Shown: piece after piece, positions 54,986-64,000 of the stretch | How the letters are laid out: each line of letters starts with the position of its first letter | Position numbering within the stretch: the stretch's first letter is position 1 | From: Gammaproteobacteria bacterium | GTDB taxonomy: Bacteria > Pseudomonadota > Gammaproteobacteria > Pseudomonadales > Azotimanducaceae | NCBI GenBank assembly: GCA_026707945.1 | Contig: JAPOVV010000110.1 | Span: 248,001 to 312,000 of the forward strand | Direction: 5' to 3' | Length of the DNA stretch: 64,000 bases | The notes under the pieces: model-generated | What the model was told of the DNA's origin: nothing | The model's input: the letters and a program-made list of their open reading frames with translations, nothing else | The model's database searches: none | Position numbers and translations under genes: made by a program

Positions 54986-56989
54986 TTATCGAATCTTGCT
55001 TCTCTTTCCTGTAATGTAGTCCACAAGGACGTATTCACCTAAACGTCTCGGATTTGTATAGAAGACTCGACCGCCATTGATTTTCGTCACTTCGTCGATG
55101 AAGTGCGCGAAATAGCCACCCGCATCCAGCATGAATGTATTGATCGAAATGTCTCGTTTCGTACACCGTTGTACTGCTCGATACGTCGCGCGCAAAGTTG
55201 CCCGAGTCGGAGGATAGTTGAATTGAGTCCGACCATTGACGAAGTGAACTGTCGGTTCTCCATCCGAGATCAGGATGACTTGCTTGGTACCGCTCTTGTG
55301 TTGCGACAGTAGCTTTTCTGACAACAAAAGAGCGTGTTCCATATTTGTTCCGGTCATGTATTCGTCCCACTGTAAGTACAGCAGTTCGTGAGGTTTCACC
55401 TCACGTGCGAGAACGTCAAATCCTATGACGTAGAACGAGTCATGTGGGTACTGAGAAGTGATCAAATGCTGTAAAGCGAGCGCTACTTTCTTCGCGGACT
55501 GAAACGCACCTCGCATCGCCATCGACGTTGAAAGGTCCAGACACATGACCGTATGTGTTGAAGACTTTAGTTCTGATCTATGAATTTCGAAATCATCAGC
55601 GTTCAGATCTACCGGTGTGCCCGGTCCGTTTCTCACAATCGCGTTGTAAATCGTCTTTGGTAGGTCCAGATGTAGCGGATCGCCATATTCATACGCTTTC
55701 GTCTCCGATTGACGGTCGCCGAAACGACCTTCCTCCGGCATCGCGTGAGAACCCAGTCGAGCCTGTCGTAGTCTCGCGTATATCTCCGATAGGGCTTTGA
55801 AACCGAGCTTTCGAGCGCCCATCGGCGTAAGCTCCCATTCGTTATCGTTGACCTGACGAATCAAGCCCGAATCTTTCAGCATGTCGCGAATACGCTGAAG
55901 ATCGACTAACTCCTCCTCAGCTTCGTCGCCCAATATTTCGCGTATCAAATCACGATCGATCTGCTCAAGGTCGCCGGATCTCTCAGCTGAGAGGATCTGT
56001 TCTTTCAAACGCTCAAATTCATGCATTTGTTCCATGAGGCGTCGAGCCTCTTCAAGGTCAAGTTCTTCTTCGCCGCGAAACCCGAATGACTTGCCAGGCG
56101 GCAACAGATACTCAAGTTCCTTGCGTAGTTTGTTGAACTCCGAATTGAGTTCCGAATCATTGAAACGGTCATTCAGTAAGTCTGCGAGTTGGTCACGCTG
56201 TGACTTGGACATCGACCATAGCAAGGATTGGGCGGCCGCCATCTGTTGCTGCATCTGCTGCAGCAGTTCGTCTAATGACTTCGGCGGTTGATCGCCGAAC
56301 ATGTCGCCAAATTCTTTCATGAATTCGTCGAATCCGGTATCTTCGTCGCCAGCGATCTTCTTGACTAGCATGTCATTGAGCGCTTTCATCATGTCTTTCA
56401 GACGCTTCATGTCTTCAGGTGACATGTTGTTGATGCGATTCGATAGATCCTTAAAGAACGAGTCGGTCACAGCATCTCGTAATTGCTTGAGTAGCTCCTG
56501 GAACTTGCGTTGCGCCTCCGGATCAAGAAAGTCGTAGTCCTTTAGTGCTTGCATCCGTCCCGCCGCATCCTGAGGCAGTTGACTCAGCTCCTCTTCTTTC
56601 TTGTCTGCGATCGCACGAAGTGCGTCTTTCGTAAAGTCGTTTTCATCATCGTTCAGCTCGTCTCGCATCCGCTTGATCGCGCCATGTTCCAAATCGATGA
56701 TTTCTCGAAGCTGCTTCTCGATGTCTTTCATGACGCTCGAAAGATCAAATCGACGAAGTTGCTCGTTCTGACGTTCTCGAAGCGAACGTAACATGTGGTT
56801 TAGGCCACGGCGATGGCCGCTATCTGGGTGACGGATACCACGCGACATCAATCGACGCAATGCATCCGACAAGTCACCATATTCGGCAAGATCATCGGCG
56901 AGCTGCTGCATGACCTCATCTACGTTGAGTTGTGCAGCGCTGGTTCCATCCCATTCGAAGTATCGGTGTCGAGATTGAATCTGTCGCAT
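54986..56989 (-). CDS. VWA-domain protein paired with a MoxR/ChlI-type ATPase
   Basis: A 667-residue protein with a long charged helical N-terminal part (about 1-450; rich in Asp, Glu, Arg, Gln and Met) and a C-terminal von Willebrand A domain with a MIDAS motif DLSTS near 480 and ISDGEPT near 580. It forms a two-gene unit with the AAA+ gene upstream, like CoxD/CoxE, NorQ/NorD or MoxR/VWA pairs that insert metals or remodel complexes. Client unknown. Confidence 0.87.
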   Translation of the reverse strand: MRQIQSRHRYFEWDGTSAAQLNVDEVMQQLADDLAEYGDLSDALRRLMSRGIRHPDSGHRRGLNHMLRSLRERQNEQLRRFDLSSVMKDIEKQLREIIDLEHGAIKRMRDELNDDENDFTKDALRAIADKKEEELSQLPQDAAGRMQALKDYDFLDPEAQRKFQELLKQLRDAVTDSFFKDLSNRINNMSPEDMKRLKDMMKALNDMLVKKIAGDEDTGFDEFMKEFGDMFGDQPPKSLDELLQQMQQQMAAAQSLLWSMSKSQRDQLADLLNDRFNDSELNSEFNKLRKELEYLLPPGKSFGFRGEEELDLEEARRLMEQMHEFERLKEQILSAERSGDLEQIDRDLIREILGDEAEEELVDLQRIRDMLKDSGLIRQVNDNEWELTPMGARKLGFKALSEIYARLRQARLGSHAMPEEGRFGDRQSETKAYEYGDPLHLDLPKTIYNAIVRNGPGTPVDLNADDFEIHRSELKSSTHTVMCLDLSTSMAMRGAFQSAKKVALALQHLITSQYPHDSFYVIGFDVLAREVKPHELLYLQWDEYMTGTNMEHALLLSEKLLSQHKSGTKQVILISDGEPTVHFVNGRTQFNYPPTRATLRATYRAVQRCTKRDISINTFMLDAGGYFAHFIDEVTKINGGRVFYTNPRRLGEYVLVDYITGKRSKIR

Positions 56990-56997
56990 GAGGATCT

Positions 56998-58404
56998 CTA
57001 TTCCCGCGCCATGTAGCGCTCGCGATGAGCATACGACTCTTTGCTCACAAGGTCATGCAGATACATTCCCTCGAAGAGAAATTCGAGCTCAGACGCTAGC
57101 GAGGCAGATTCCGGCGCGTAGTTCTTTAGCGTATCTCGCAGTGCTTCCGATGAAGCGACTGCCGATGCATACACATCAAGCGGAACATCGGCACCGACCT
57201 CTACCGATTCGATGTTCTCGAAATACTCCATCATCGCTTCCATTTCGTCCAAGTCGTACACACGATCCCAGACGTTTTTTACGGCCGTATTAATCAATTT
57301 CGTTACAACGGCATCTTCCTCACTCTCATCGAAAACCTCAAACTCCAGTTTTCCGTAAAGAGCCGCGAGGATGTATTGAAGATCGGAGATTCTTGGCACC
57401 ACAACCTTTTCGTTGAGCTGTAACGCCCGACGGAAAGCATTCGCAAGCATCGTCTCGTAAACCGTGATTGATGTCCGAACGGACACGCCGGACCGTTGAT
57501 TGATGTCGGCGGAATCTCTAGCGAGGTGAGTTATTTCAACGGCGATCCAGCCCATGTAATCTGGCACGTCAAGGGTGCGATCCTGAAGATCCAGCGGGGT
57601 GGCTTCCTGATGCACGATGCGTAGCTCGTCTCCCGTTGTCTGTGGGTAATGAGTTCGAACCTGTGAGCCGAAACGATCCTTCAAAGGCGTGATCAAACGA
57701 CCTCGATTCGTATAGTCTTCGGGGTTAGCGGTAACCACAAGAAATACGTCCAGAGGCAGTCGGATCTTGTGCCCGCGAATTTGTACGTCCCGTTCTTCAA
57801 GGATGTTCAACAACCCGACCTGAATCCTCTCTGCAAGGTCGGGCAGCTCGTTAATTGCGAAAATGCCATGATTCACTCGCGGAATTAAGCCGTAGTGAAG
57901 TGTTGACTCATCGGCAAGGTACCTGCCTTCAGCGATTTTGACGGGATCGATCTCGCCTAGGAGGTCCGCAATCGTGATGTCTGGGGTTGCCAGCTTTTCC
58001 GCATAACGCTCTTCGCGATCCAGCCAGCGAATGGGCGCATCGTCACCTTGATTGGCGACGACCAACTTCCCTAATTTCGTGATCGGGTCGTACGGTGACT
58101 CTGGGATCTCTGCATCTGCCAGAACAGGAATCGCGTCGTCCAGCAGCGAACCAAGACTGCGGACGATCTTCGACTTCGCTTGCCCACGCTCACCGAGCAA
58201 TATCAAGTCCTGACAGCTCAATAGTCCATTGACAAGCTGTGGGATAACGGACTCGTCGTAGCCGATCACGCCAGGAAACAACTCATCCCCCAAACGAAGT
58301 TTTCGGATGAGATTCCGGCGCATTTCCTGCTTTACAGGTTGAAACTCATATCCAGAAGCTTTGAGGTCCCCCAATGTGGTCGGTCGAGTTTCAGTCACGG
58401 ACAA
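56998..58404 (-). CDS. MoxR/magnesium-chelatase-I-type AAA+ ATPase
   Basis: A 468-residue ATPase with Walker A GERGQAKS (71-78), Walker B region GIFAINELPDLAERIQVGLL and the arginine-finger region VVTANPEDYTNRGRLITPLKDRFGS, as in MoxR/ChlI. It has a C-terminal helical lid. The gap to the VWA gene is eight bases, so they are co-transcribed and probably act together as chaperone. Confidence 0.9.
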   Translation of the reverse strand: MSVTETRPTTLGDLKASGYEFQPVKQEMRRNLIRKLRLGDELFPGVIGYDESVIPQLVNGLLSCQDLILLGERGQAKSKIVRSLGSLLDDAIPVLADAEIPESPYDPITKLGKLVVANQGDDAPIRWLDREERYAEKLATPDITIADLLGEIDPVKIAEGRYLADESTLHYGLIPRVNHGIFAINELPDLAERIQVGLLNILEERDVQIRGHKIRLPLDVFLVVTANPEDYTNRGRLITPLKDRFGSQVRTHYPQTTGDELRIVHQEATPLDLQDRTLDVPDYMGWIAVEITHLARDSADINQRSGVSVRTSITVYETMLANAFRRALQLNEKVVVPRISDLQYILAALYGKLEFEVFDESEEDAVVTKLINTAVKNVWDRVYDLDEMEAMMEYFENIESVEVGADVPLDVYASAVASSEALRDTLKNYAPESASLASELEFLFEGMYLHDLVSKESYAHRERYMARE

Positions 58405-58627
58405 CTCCTTGTTACGTCGGCGCTAACACCTACTTGATTGGCATCACGACCTGCGACGTTTCTGTTAGTTCTATTCTAAAGAGAGCTCCGTAGTTCCACG
58501 AAGTCGTTCGAGTCAACATATACCTAATCACATGGTCCATCAAAGCTTTGTTCGTACGTGTTGACACACCGCAGCTCCGAACAGACCGGCAATTCCTAGA
58601 ATCTTATGCCTGAACGTCACGCATACC

Positions 58628-59482
58628 TTGATCCAAGTGCCTGAGAATTTAGAGACGACCGATACGACACCGTGTGCCGAAGTGTCCGCCGCATTGAATG
58701 AACCAATGATCGGGAGCGCGCCACAAGTCGGACTATGGATTCTCTTAGAAGTACGGGATGTTTGGGAAGCAAAAAATCTCGAAGCCAATTCACTGCCAGA
58801 CGTCGCCAATGCGTGGCTTGAAGATGCGATGGACCGAGGTGAAGCCGAAGGGTTGATGCCGCGCGCTCAGTTCATTCGGCATCGGCGACGCCCATCCGAT
58901 CCTCTAACCGTGATGACGTTTCGAGACGGTGAACTCAGACGACAGGAGATAAGCGACTACAGCGAACTTACAGCGATTGATCCACTCAATTGTCAGATGC
59001 CCAAGTGTGAGGAGATACTCTACTTTGTGTGCACTCATGCACGCCGCGATGTCTGTTGCTCGCGAGAAGGCTTGCCAACCTGGCAGCGTCTCGATACTTT
59101 GTCGAGCGGGCGCGCATGGCAAACCACCCATCTAGGAGGGCATCGGTTTGCACCAAACGTACTGACGCTGCCGACAGCTCGCAGCTACGGTCGGGTACGT
59201 GTAGACGAAGTCGATGTGTTCTTCGCAGACATCGAGTCCGGTGCCGTTCCAGCGCGTTTCTTACGGGGGAATTCCGCGTTGCCACCCGACGCACAAGCAT
59301 GCGAGCCGACCATTCTGGCGAACGGCGGTCATTTTGTCGGCCTTTCCGATACGGACGTGAAGTTTGAGACTGAATCCGGCATCCATACGACGCCGATACC
59401 AGCCAAGTTAGACCTTGAAATCTTGGCCGGATGCCGTGAACGTGAATGGAAGACAGTTGAGGTGTACGAAGCGACCGCTTAA
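58628..59482 (+). CDS. Sucrase/ferredoxin-like (thioredoxin-fold ferredoxin) protein
   Basis: A 284-residue protein of the Suc_Fer-like family. The C-terminal domain has the iron-sulfur-type cysteines CTHARRDVCCSREGLP and the signature TTHLGGHRFAPNVLTLPTARSYGRV (residues about 155-195). The start is an atypical codon (TTG) at 58628. It is convergent with an acyltransferase gene. Role likely in electron transfer; partner unknown. Confidence 0.8.
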   Translation: MIQVPENLETTDTTPCAEVSAALNEPMIGSAPQVGLWILLEVRDVWEAKNLEANSLPDVANAWLEDAMDRGEAEGLMPRAQFIRHRRRPSDPLTVMTFRDGELRRQEISDYSELTAIDPLNCQMPKCEEILYFVCTHARRDVCCSREGLPTWQRLDTLSSGRAWQTTHLGGHRFAPNVLTLPTARSYGRVRVDEVDVFFADIESGAVPARFLRGNSALPPDAQACEPTILANGGHFVGLSDTDVKFETESGIHTTPIPAKLDLEILAGCREREWKTVEVYEATA

Positions 59483-59486
59483 ACCC

Positions 59487-60344
59487 TTACGCGTTAAACC
59501 TCGTCTGACCCGTTTTTAATTCTGTCAATACGAAATCGCGAACCCGTTCAGTCATTTCACCGATATCAACTCTTGGGGTGAGATGGAACGGTTCACCGAC
59601 CGTAATTCTGTATGGTCTACCTTCTTTTCTCACGATTTCCCGAAACAGCGTCATATCTTTTAGTTCCGTGTTGATGTACCACGTGATGTAGTAGAAGATT
59701 GTGTTTTCGCCCTTGATGTGCATTGGAATGACAGGAACTTCGTTTCGCCGAGCGAAACTCAGAGCGGTCGTCTGCCACGGCCTTTCTTTCAGACCCCGTA
59801 TCGTCGGTTCAGCCAAGCGACCTGAAGGAAAAATCACGACCAACCGTTCCTCTTTGAACGCCTGATTGATCGCTCGCACGGTTTCACGCGTTTTCTGCGC
59901 ATTGCGCTCATGAACCCGCCACTCGACCGGGATGATGATGTCGGCTAGGCCCGCCGATGCGCGAATCGCATCTCTATTTGCAACAAAGCAAATGTCATCG
60001 CGAATGTTCTTCAACGCGTCAAAAACCGCAATTCCGTCCGCAATTCCGGCCGGATGATTTGGCGTGACCAACGCCGGTCCTGAGGCAGGAATGTGCTCAC
60101 CGCCATTGACAGATATCTTCAGATGCAATAACTCGGACATATAGTCCATGATCTCGCGTCCAGACATGCCCTGAGTCGCGTCGATCATCTCTACGGCACG
60201 CGTGTAGCCAAGAATTCCCTTGCAAAGGAACTTTAAGATCGGCCAAACGTAACGATGCCGTCGAAGGTGTTCGGCTCGTTCGTCGATCAAAATATCAACG
60301 ATATGTCGAGGTCGATCCTCGCCGGAAGTGGTTTCAAGAACCAT
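59487..60344 (-). CDS. PlsC-like glycerolipid acyltransferase
   Basis: An acyltransferase with the NHPAGIADGIAVFDAL motif, a variant of the HX4D acyl-transfer box with one extra residue, and IFPSGRLAEPT, the glycerol-phosphate-binding block. The ATG at 60344, with AAAGAG seven bases upstream, is preferred to a TTG at 60374; the coding region overlaps the end of the alpha/beta hydrolase gene by 11 bases. It probably acylates a lysophospholipid or ornithine-type lipid. Confidence 0.8.
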   Translation of the reverse strand: MVLETTSGEDRPRHIVDILIDERAEHLRRHRYVWPILKFLCKGILGYTRAVEMIDATQGMSGREIMDYMSELLHLKISVNGGEHIPASGPALVTPNHPAGIADGIAVFDALKNIRDDICFVANRDAIRASAGLADIIIPVEWRVHERNAQKTRETVRAINQAFKEERLVVIFPSGRLAEPTIRGLKERPWQTTALSFARRNEVPVIPMHIKGENTIFYYITWYINTELKDMTLFREIVRKEGRPYRITVGEPFHLTPRVDIGEMTERVRDFVLTELKTGQTRFNA

Positions 60345-61137
60345 GCGTTGGCTCTTTAGAAAGATCTTGTACAAATGCCTTTACGTGTGCATTGAAGGCA
60401 TCCGCCGCTTCCATGTTGACCGCATGCCCCGCCGGTAAATCGTGAACGACCAGGTTTGGCAAATTCAGTGCCGCATATTCCCGCAACGGTCGAAATCTTC
60501 GTTCAAAAGACCCGCAGAGCAACATTGACGGGACCGTCGAATGCGCGAGATCACTACGCACAGAAGCGAATGGGCTCGTCCATCGCATCGTCGCTGCAAT
60601 CCCTTCCACAGTGTGCGACTCCCCATCCCTAAGCAGCGCGTTCTTTACCGAATCAGGTAAGCGCGTGGCGTGACGTGGATGAACTGGAATCCTCTTTACA
60701 GCCGTCATACCTCCCTGCAATATGCTCGCATACGATGCAGCGCTACTCTCCTGCCATTTACGACAGGTGGTCTCGTCCGCGAACGCCGAAGAGCTGTTCG
60801 TTAGAAACTGACCTATTACGCGATCTGGGTGATTGAGCGAATAGCGCATCGTTAGAGCGCCTCCTAGGGAGCAACCGCCCACGAACCAACGATCAACACC
60901 AAGCCGTTTACGAATTTCTTCAAATAACCGTGAATAGGTCCCAGGTTTGTACGCACTCGGGTTGGAGGGGGACGGCGAAAGATGGTGTCCCCACAGCTCC
61001 ACTGTCACAGGCGTCGTAACGGTCGAAAGTGCAGGTAAGTTAAGCAACCACTGCGCACGACTTGCCAACATTCCGTGCACCAAGAGCAGAGGAGGACCAT
61101 GGCCCTCATGCACAACGACGCTTAGTTCTTTGGTCAC
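60334..61137 (-). CDS. Alpha/beta hydrolase
   Basis: A 267-residue alpha/beta hydrolase with the oxyanion and nucleophile regions LLVHGMLASRAQWL and GGCSLGGALTMRYS (nucleophile Ser), Asp and the final His in LPAGHAVNMEAADAFN. It forms an overlapping unit with the acyltransferase downstream and with the dehydrogenase upstream (four-base overlap), suggesting an operon. Substrate unknown. Confidence 0.86.
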   Translation of the reverse strand: MTKELSVVVHEGHGPPLLLVHGMLASRAQWLLNLPALSTVTTPVTVELWGHHLSPSPSNPSAYKPGTYSRLFEEIRKRLGVDRWFVGGCSLGGALTMRYSLNHPDRVIGQFLTNSSSAFADETTCRKWQESSAASYASILQGGMTAVKRIPVHPRHATRLPDSVKNALLRDGESHTVEGIAATMRWTSPFASVRSDLAHSTVPSMLLCGSFERRFRPLREYAALNLPNLVVHDLPAGHAVNMEAADAFNAHVKAFVQDLSKEPTHGS

Positions 61138-62192
61138 AATGCGTCTGCGATCGCCTGCACCATGTCTGTGGTAGAGGCATTACCGCCCTGGTCTGGGGTA
61201 ACCGCCTTACCATCAGCATAAACCTGCTCGATCGCGCGATCCAATCGTGTAGAAAATTCGGCGAATCCGAGATACTCCATCATCATTCCAACCGTCATCA
61301 GCGTCGCCGTTGGATTGATGATGTTCTTCCCAGCTATATCGGGTGCCGTACCGTGAGCCGGTTCGAAGTAAGCGTAGTCGTCACCATAGCAACCACTGGC
61401 AGCCAATCCTAAACTCCCGAGCAAGCCTCCAGCAGCATCTGACAGCACATCGCCATACAGATTCGGCATGACGATCACATCGAATCGCTGCGGTTCTCGA
61501 ATCATGCGACAGGCAAAGTCGTCAACGATGAAATGGTCGAATTCCACGTCACCGTTGAGTTCAGCTACCTCTTTTGCGACCTCAAGAAAAAAACCGTCGC
61601 TCTCACGAAGCATGTTGTGCTTTACGACGCAGGTAACCTTGTTCTGCTTCCCTCGCTTTCGTGCCAAGTCAAACGCAAATCTCACGACACGTTCCGTGCC
61701 TTGACGCGTGATTGCCTTGATCGCATATCGTCCTTCACCGAGCTCCCGTATGGGCTTTCGTGTGGTACGACCAGGTTTATCCAAGAAATCTAATTCGGTC
61801 AAATCGCCTTCAACCGCAACATACAAATCTTCGAGATTCTCTCGCACGATCGTGAAATCTATTCCCTCTGGATTTCCGAGAGGACTCGCAATACCCGGGA
61901 AATAGCGACACGGACGAACATTCGCGTAAGTGTTCTTACCCCAACGTAGATACATGAGTGCGGCACCTGATGGCCCGCTCGTCGCGCCAAATAAAGTCGC
62001 ATCACTCGAGTCGATACTATCCTTTGCCGACGTAGGGAATGGGCTTCCCGAGCTATCAATCGCTGGCTGACCAACGACCGGGTACACCATTGAAATTGGT
62101 AGGTTCTGGTCTTGAAGTAGCTCAATAACGGGACGCATAGCTTCCGGCGCAGCATCGTCGCCCTCAATCACCGCAACCTGTTTCAACGACAT
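61134..62192 (-). CDS. Isocitrate/isopropylmalate dehydrogenase family protein
   Basis: A 352-residue decarboxylating beta-hydroxyacid dehydrogenase. Metal- and substrate-binding motifs include VRENLEDLYVAVEGD, CVVKHNMLRESDGFF and MPNLYGDVLSDAAGGLLGSLGLAAS, and EPAHGTAPDIAGKNIINPTA binds NAD(P). It is not next to leuCD or leuB partners, so 3-isopropylmalate, tartrate, isocitrate or homoisocitrate are all possible substrates. Confidence 0.88.
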   Translation of the reverse strand: MSLKQVAVIEGDDAAPEAMRPVIELLQDQNLPISMVYPVVGQPAIDSSGSPFPTSAKDSIDSSDATLFGATSGPSGAALMYLRWGKNTYANVRPCRYFPGIASPLGNPEGIDFTIVRENLEDLYVAVEGDLTELDFLDKPGRTTRKPIRELGEGRYAIKAITRQGTERVVRFAFDLARKRGKQNKVTCVVKHNMLRESDGFFLEVAKEVAELNGDVEFDHFIVDDFACRMIREPQRFDVIVMPNLYGDVLSDAAGGLLGSLGLAASGCYGDDYAYFEPAHGTAPDIAGKNIINPTATLMTVGMMMEYLGFAEFSTRLDRAIEQVYADGKAVTPDQGGNASTTDMVQAIADAL

Positions 62193-62365
62193 CGTCCTCC
62201 AATCGAATCATGCTTTGAAGCATCTCGCAGCGATCCTTGCCGCCGCAACGAAGCAAGTTTATCGGAAGGCTTTTGCGGCGTCCGGCAATAAAATCCGAAC
62301 CAGCCGTCCAGTTGGCACGAACACAATTAGCTCAGCGATGTCGAACAGAAGTACTGTCACTCGGC

Positions 62366-63241
62366 ATGAACATCACAATCGTGATACGTAAGTTCCTTCT
62401 TACAACACTCCCCCTCGCCGCAGTTTCGCTTGCTGTCTCTGCGCAGATACCGGATGGGGAAACAGATCACGCATTCGATGCGAACAACGACCCGAATCGG
62501 GGATGTCCTATGTCGTCGCATATTGACGTCTCAATGCCACTTCTCGATGAGATCGATCAAGCGCTAGTCCGTGATGCCCTGAACTTAGACGGCACCCAAC
62601 GCTTTCCCGTGTGCGCGTTTCGGGCGATCAACAATTCAAATGATCGCGATGACTGGTTGGAACAGTACACCCCATCAGATGAAGTGGCGGAGGATCCAAA
62701 AGACCAAGACCAAGTGGGGTGGCATCTTGTGAGCGTCGAGGGGCGCGAGCCGACTGAAAAAGATTTGGATGAATATGAACATAAAGGCGGACGACTTTAT
62801 CCGTATTTGGAGTTGTATGAGCTAGTCGACTTTGAGCATCTTCAGGTCGCGGAACGCGGTGCCAATCGTGTCGTTTTCGAAACGAAACCAACCTTAGCGT
62901 TCCTAGAAAAGAATGATGCGGGGATGCTGAATAACCACGTGACGACGACGCTAGTAATCGATCCTGATTCTCGTCGTCTAGATTTTGTGACGACAAAGCT
63001 CAATGAGGGATTCAAACCGAACCCATTTATGCGCGTCTACGAATTCGATCAATCTCTGGACTATGAATTCATACCGGAAGTCGGGGAAGTGGTACTTACT
63101 GAACTAAAGATGCAAGCGGACGTGAAATTTGTCGTTATTCGTCGACGTTTTCACCTAAACGCGGAACTGTCGGACTTTAGTTGCCCATTGGCACTGCAAC
63201 CCGCCACTTGCGAAGGACCACCATCACTAGTCATCGACTAG
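62366..63241 (+). CDS. Secreted protein of unknown function
   Basis: An approximately 290-residue protein. The ATG at 62366 is preferred to an upstream start at 62237 because a signal peptide begins there (MNITIVIRKFLLTTLPLAAVS, cut near SAQ). The mature part has no transmembrane span; a few cysteines (GCPMSS, FPVCAF, SCPLALQPATC) could form disulfides. It contains a charged acidic segment. I do not recognise a family. Located before prmA on the same strand with a 25-base gap. Confidence 0.65.
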   Translation: MNITIVIRKFLLTTLPLAAVSLAVSAQIPDGETDHAFDANNDPNRGCPMSSHIDVSMPLLDEIDQALVRDALNLDGTQRFPVCAFRAINNSNDRDDWLEQYTPSDEVAEDPKDQDQVGWHLVSVEGREPTEKDLDEYEHKGGRLYPYLELYELVDFEHLQVAERGANRVVFETKPTLAFLEKNDAGMLNNHVTTTLVIDPDSRRLDFVTTKLNEGFKPNPFMRVYEFDQSLDYEFIPEVGEVVLTELKMQADVKFVVIRRRFHLNAELSDFSCPLALQPATCEGPPSLVID

Positions 63242-63266
63242 TCAAATATCTTCGCTTCGTTTTTAC

Positions 63267-64000
63267 GTGTTCGATTTCTATGAAATCTCGACTTGCTGCA
63301 CGACCGATCGTGTAGCTGAGGTCGAGGACGAATTAAATCGGGCAAGCGCATTCGCCCTTTCCTTCCGGGACGGTGCAGAGACTAAATCCGCGCCAACATT
63401 CAACACAGTGTGGGTATTGACCCAGATCACAGCACTCTTACCCAAGCAGACAAACTTGTATGAGATCGAGGCAGCGCTTTCTAATTTAGGTTGCCATAGT
63501 TTCTGTGCACGTACGCTCGAGGAATCAGAATGGTCGCAGCACCTTAATCAACCTGCATTCAAACTGATCGTAGGCCCGTTCGTCATCGGCGATCCTCAAC
63601 CAAGTACAGAATCGCGACAAATACCCCTTGAAATCTCAGCTGGATTAGCATTTGGAACGGGCGCGCATGAAACGACTGCCTTGTGCCTCGAATGGCTCGC
63701 TAGTCACGACCTGCGCGGGAAACATGTACTCGATCTCGGGTGCGGATCAGGGATTCTCGCAATTGCGGCAATGAAGCTAGGTGCGGCATCATCAATAGCA
63801 ATCGACAACGATCAAACGGCGTGCGACGTCGCTAAAGAAAATGCAGCCAAAAATAAAGTCGAAATATCTGTTTCAAACCGACTTGAGCTCGAAAGCAAAT
63901 TTGACGTCGTCGTCTGCAACATTTATGCCGACACGTTGATCCAGTATGCGGAGCAAATTGAGTACGTCCTCGATCCGAGCGCACGGCTCGCGTTGTCTGG
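63267..64000 (+). CDS. prmA: Ribosomal protein L11 methyltransferase, 3' truncated by window
   Basis: PrmA methylates ribosomal protein L11 with S-adenosylmethionine. Read from a GTG at 63267, the frame is open to the window end and gives an N-terminal domain, then GLAFGTGAHETTALCLEWL, VLDLGCGSGILAIAAMKLGA and VVVCNIYADTLI, which are the family's substrate and SAM-binding motifs. The start codon is uncertain because the upstream ribosome binding signal is weak; the last part of the gene lies beyond the window. Confidence 0.9.
   Translation, partial: MFDFYEISTCCTTDRVAEVEDELNRASAFALSFRDGAETKSAPTFNTVWVLTQITALLPKQTNLYEIEAALSNLGCHSFCARTLEESEWSQHLNQPAFKLIVGPFVIGDPQPSTESRQIPLEISAGLAFGTGAHETTALCLEWLASHDLRGKHVLDLGCGSGILAIAAMKLGAASSIAIDNDQTACDVAKENAAKNKVEISVSNRLELESKFDVVVCNIYADTLIQYAEQIEYVLDPSARLALS

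Noticed and set aside
63280..63315. ATG at 63280 as prmA start
   Set aside because: That frame stops after eleven codons; the PrmA frame is read from the GTG at 63267.

Overview
The window looks like chromosomal DNA of a Gram-negative, aerobic, probably marine gammaproteobacterium with balanced base composition. Reasons: a murA-hisD-zapE start, a proteobacterial Fur, prmA at the right end, a lipobox lipoprotein, BCCT and peptide ABC importers, and many acyl-CoA, Ldh2, phytanoyl-CoA dioxygenase and SMP-30 type catabolic genes. The lineage is an inference; there is no rRNA or tRNA in the window.

Layout. 1-5.8 kb holds the end of murA, hisD, zapE and a secreted PQQ/heme-c dehydrogenase. Fur (minus strand) follows at 5.9-6.3 kb. 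From 6.6 to 23.1 kb lies the standout region: a ribosomal peptide (RiPP) cluster of the NHLP/azole (TOMM) type. It has a miniature membrane fusion protein, a C39-peptidase ABC exporter, a second NHLM-type ABC protein, an NHLP leader domain fused to a cyclase-like alpha/alpha-toroid, an AlkB-type membrane hydroxylase fused to a degenerate GlnE-like adenylyltransferase, a fused E1-like/YcaO cyclodehydratase, an unknown 372-residue protein, a Rieske oxygenase and a flavin-dependent halogenase. The probable precursor is a small gene on the opposite strand (19749-20000). It carries an NHLP leader and ends in a very short predicted core, Leu-Cys-Cys-Cys-Trp, and has its own promoter, strong ribosome binding site and terminator.

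How the cluster could work (inference): YcaO would turn the three adjacent cysteines into thiazolines, the halogenase could act on the terminal tryptophan, the oxygenases would tailor further, and the C39 exporter would cut the leader after Ala-Gly and export the product.

23.2-34.7 kb carries a lipoprotein, a dienelactone hydrolase, a double-ATPase peptide importer protein, an Ldh2 dehydrogenase and a five-gene peptide/opine-type ABC importer whose last ATPase is fused to an SMP-30 lactonase domain. 34.7-50.9 kb is a set of metabolic genes: class III aminotransferase, cysteine synthase, serine hydrolase, gamma-glutamyltransferase, PhyH, BCCT, SDR, CinA-like, a crotonase/CitE-like/MaoC operon and an acyl-CoA dehydrogenase. 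50.9-64 kb contains an ABC exporter, a FitAB-like toxin-antitoxin pair, an EEP nuclease-family protein, a VWA/MoxR pair, a sucrase/ferredoxin-like protein, an acyltransferase, an alpha/beta hydrolase, an isopropylmalate-dehydrogenase-family enzyme, a secreted unknown and the start of prmA. No CRISPR array, insertion sequence or RNA gene was recognised.
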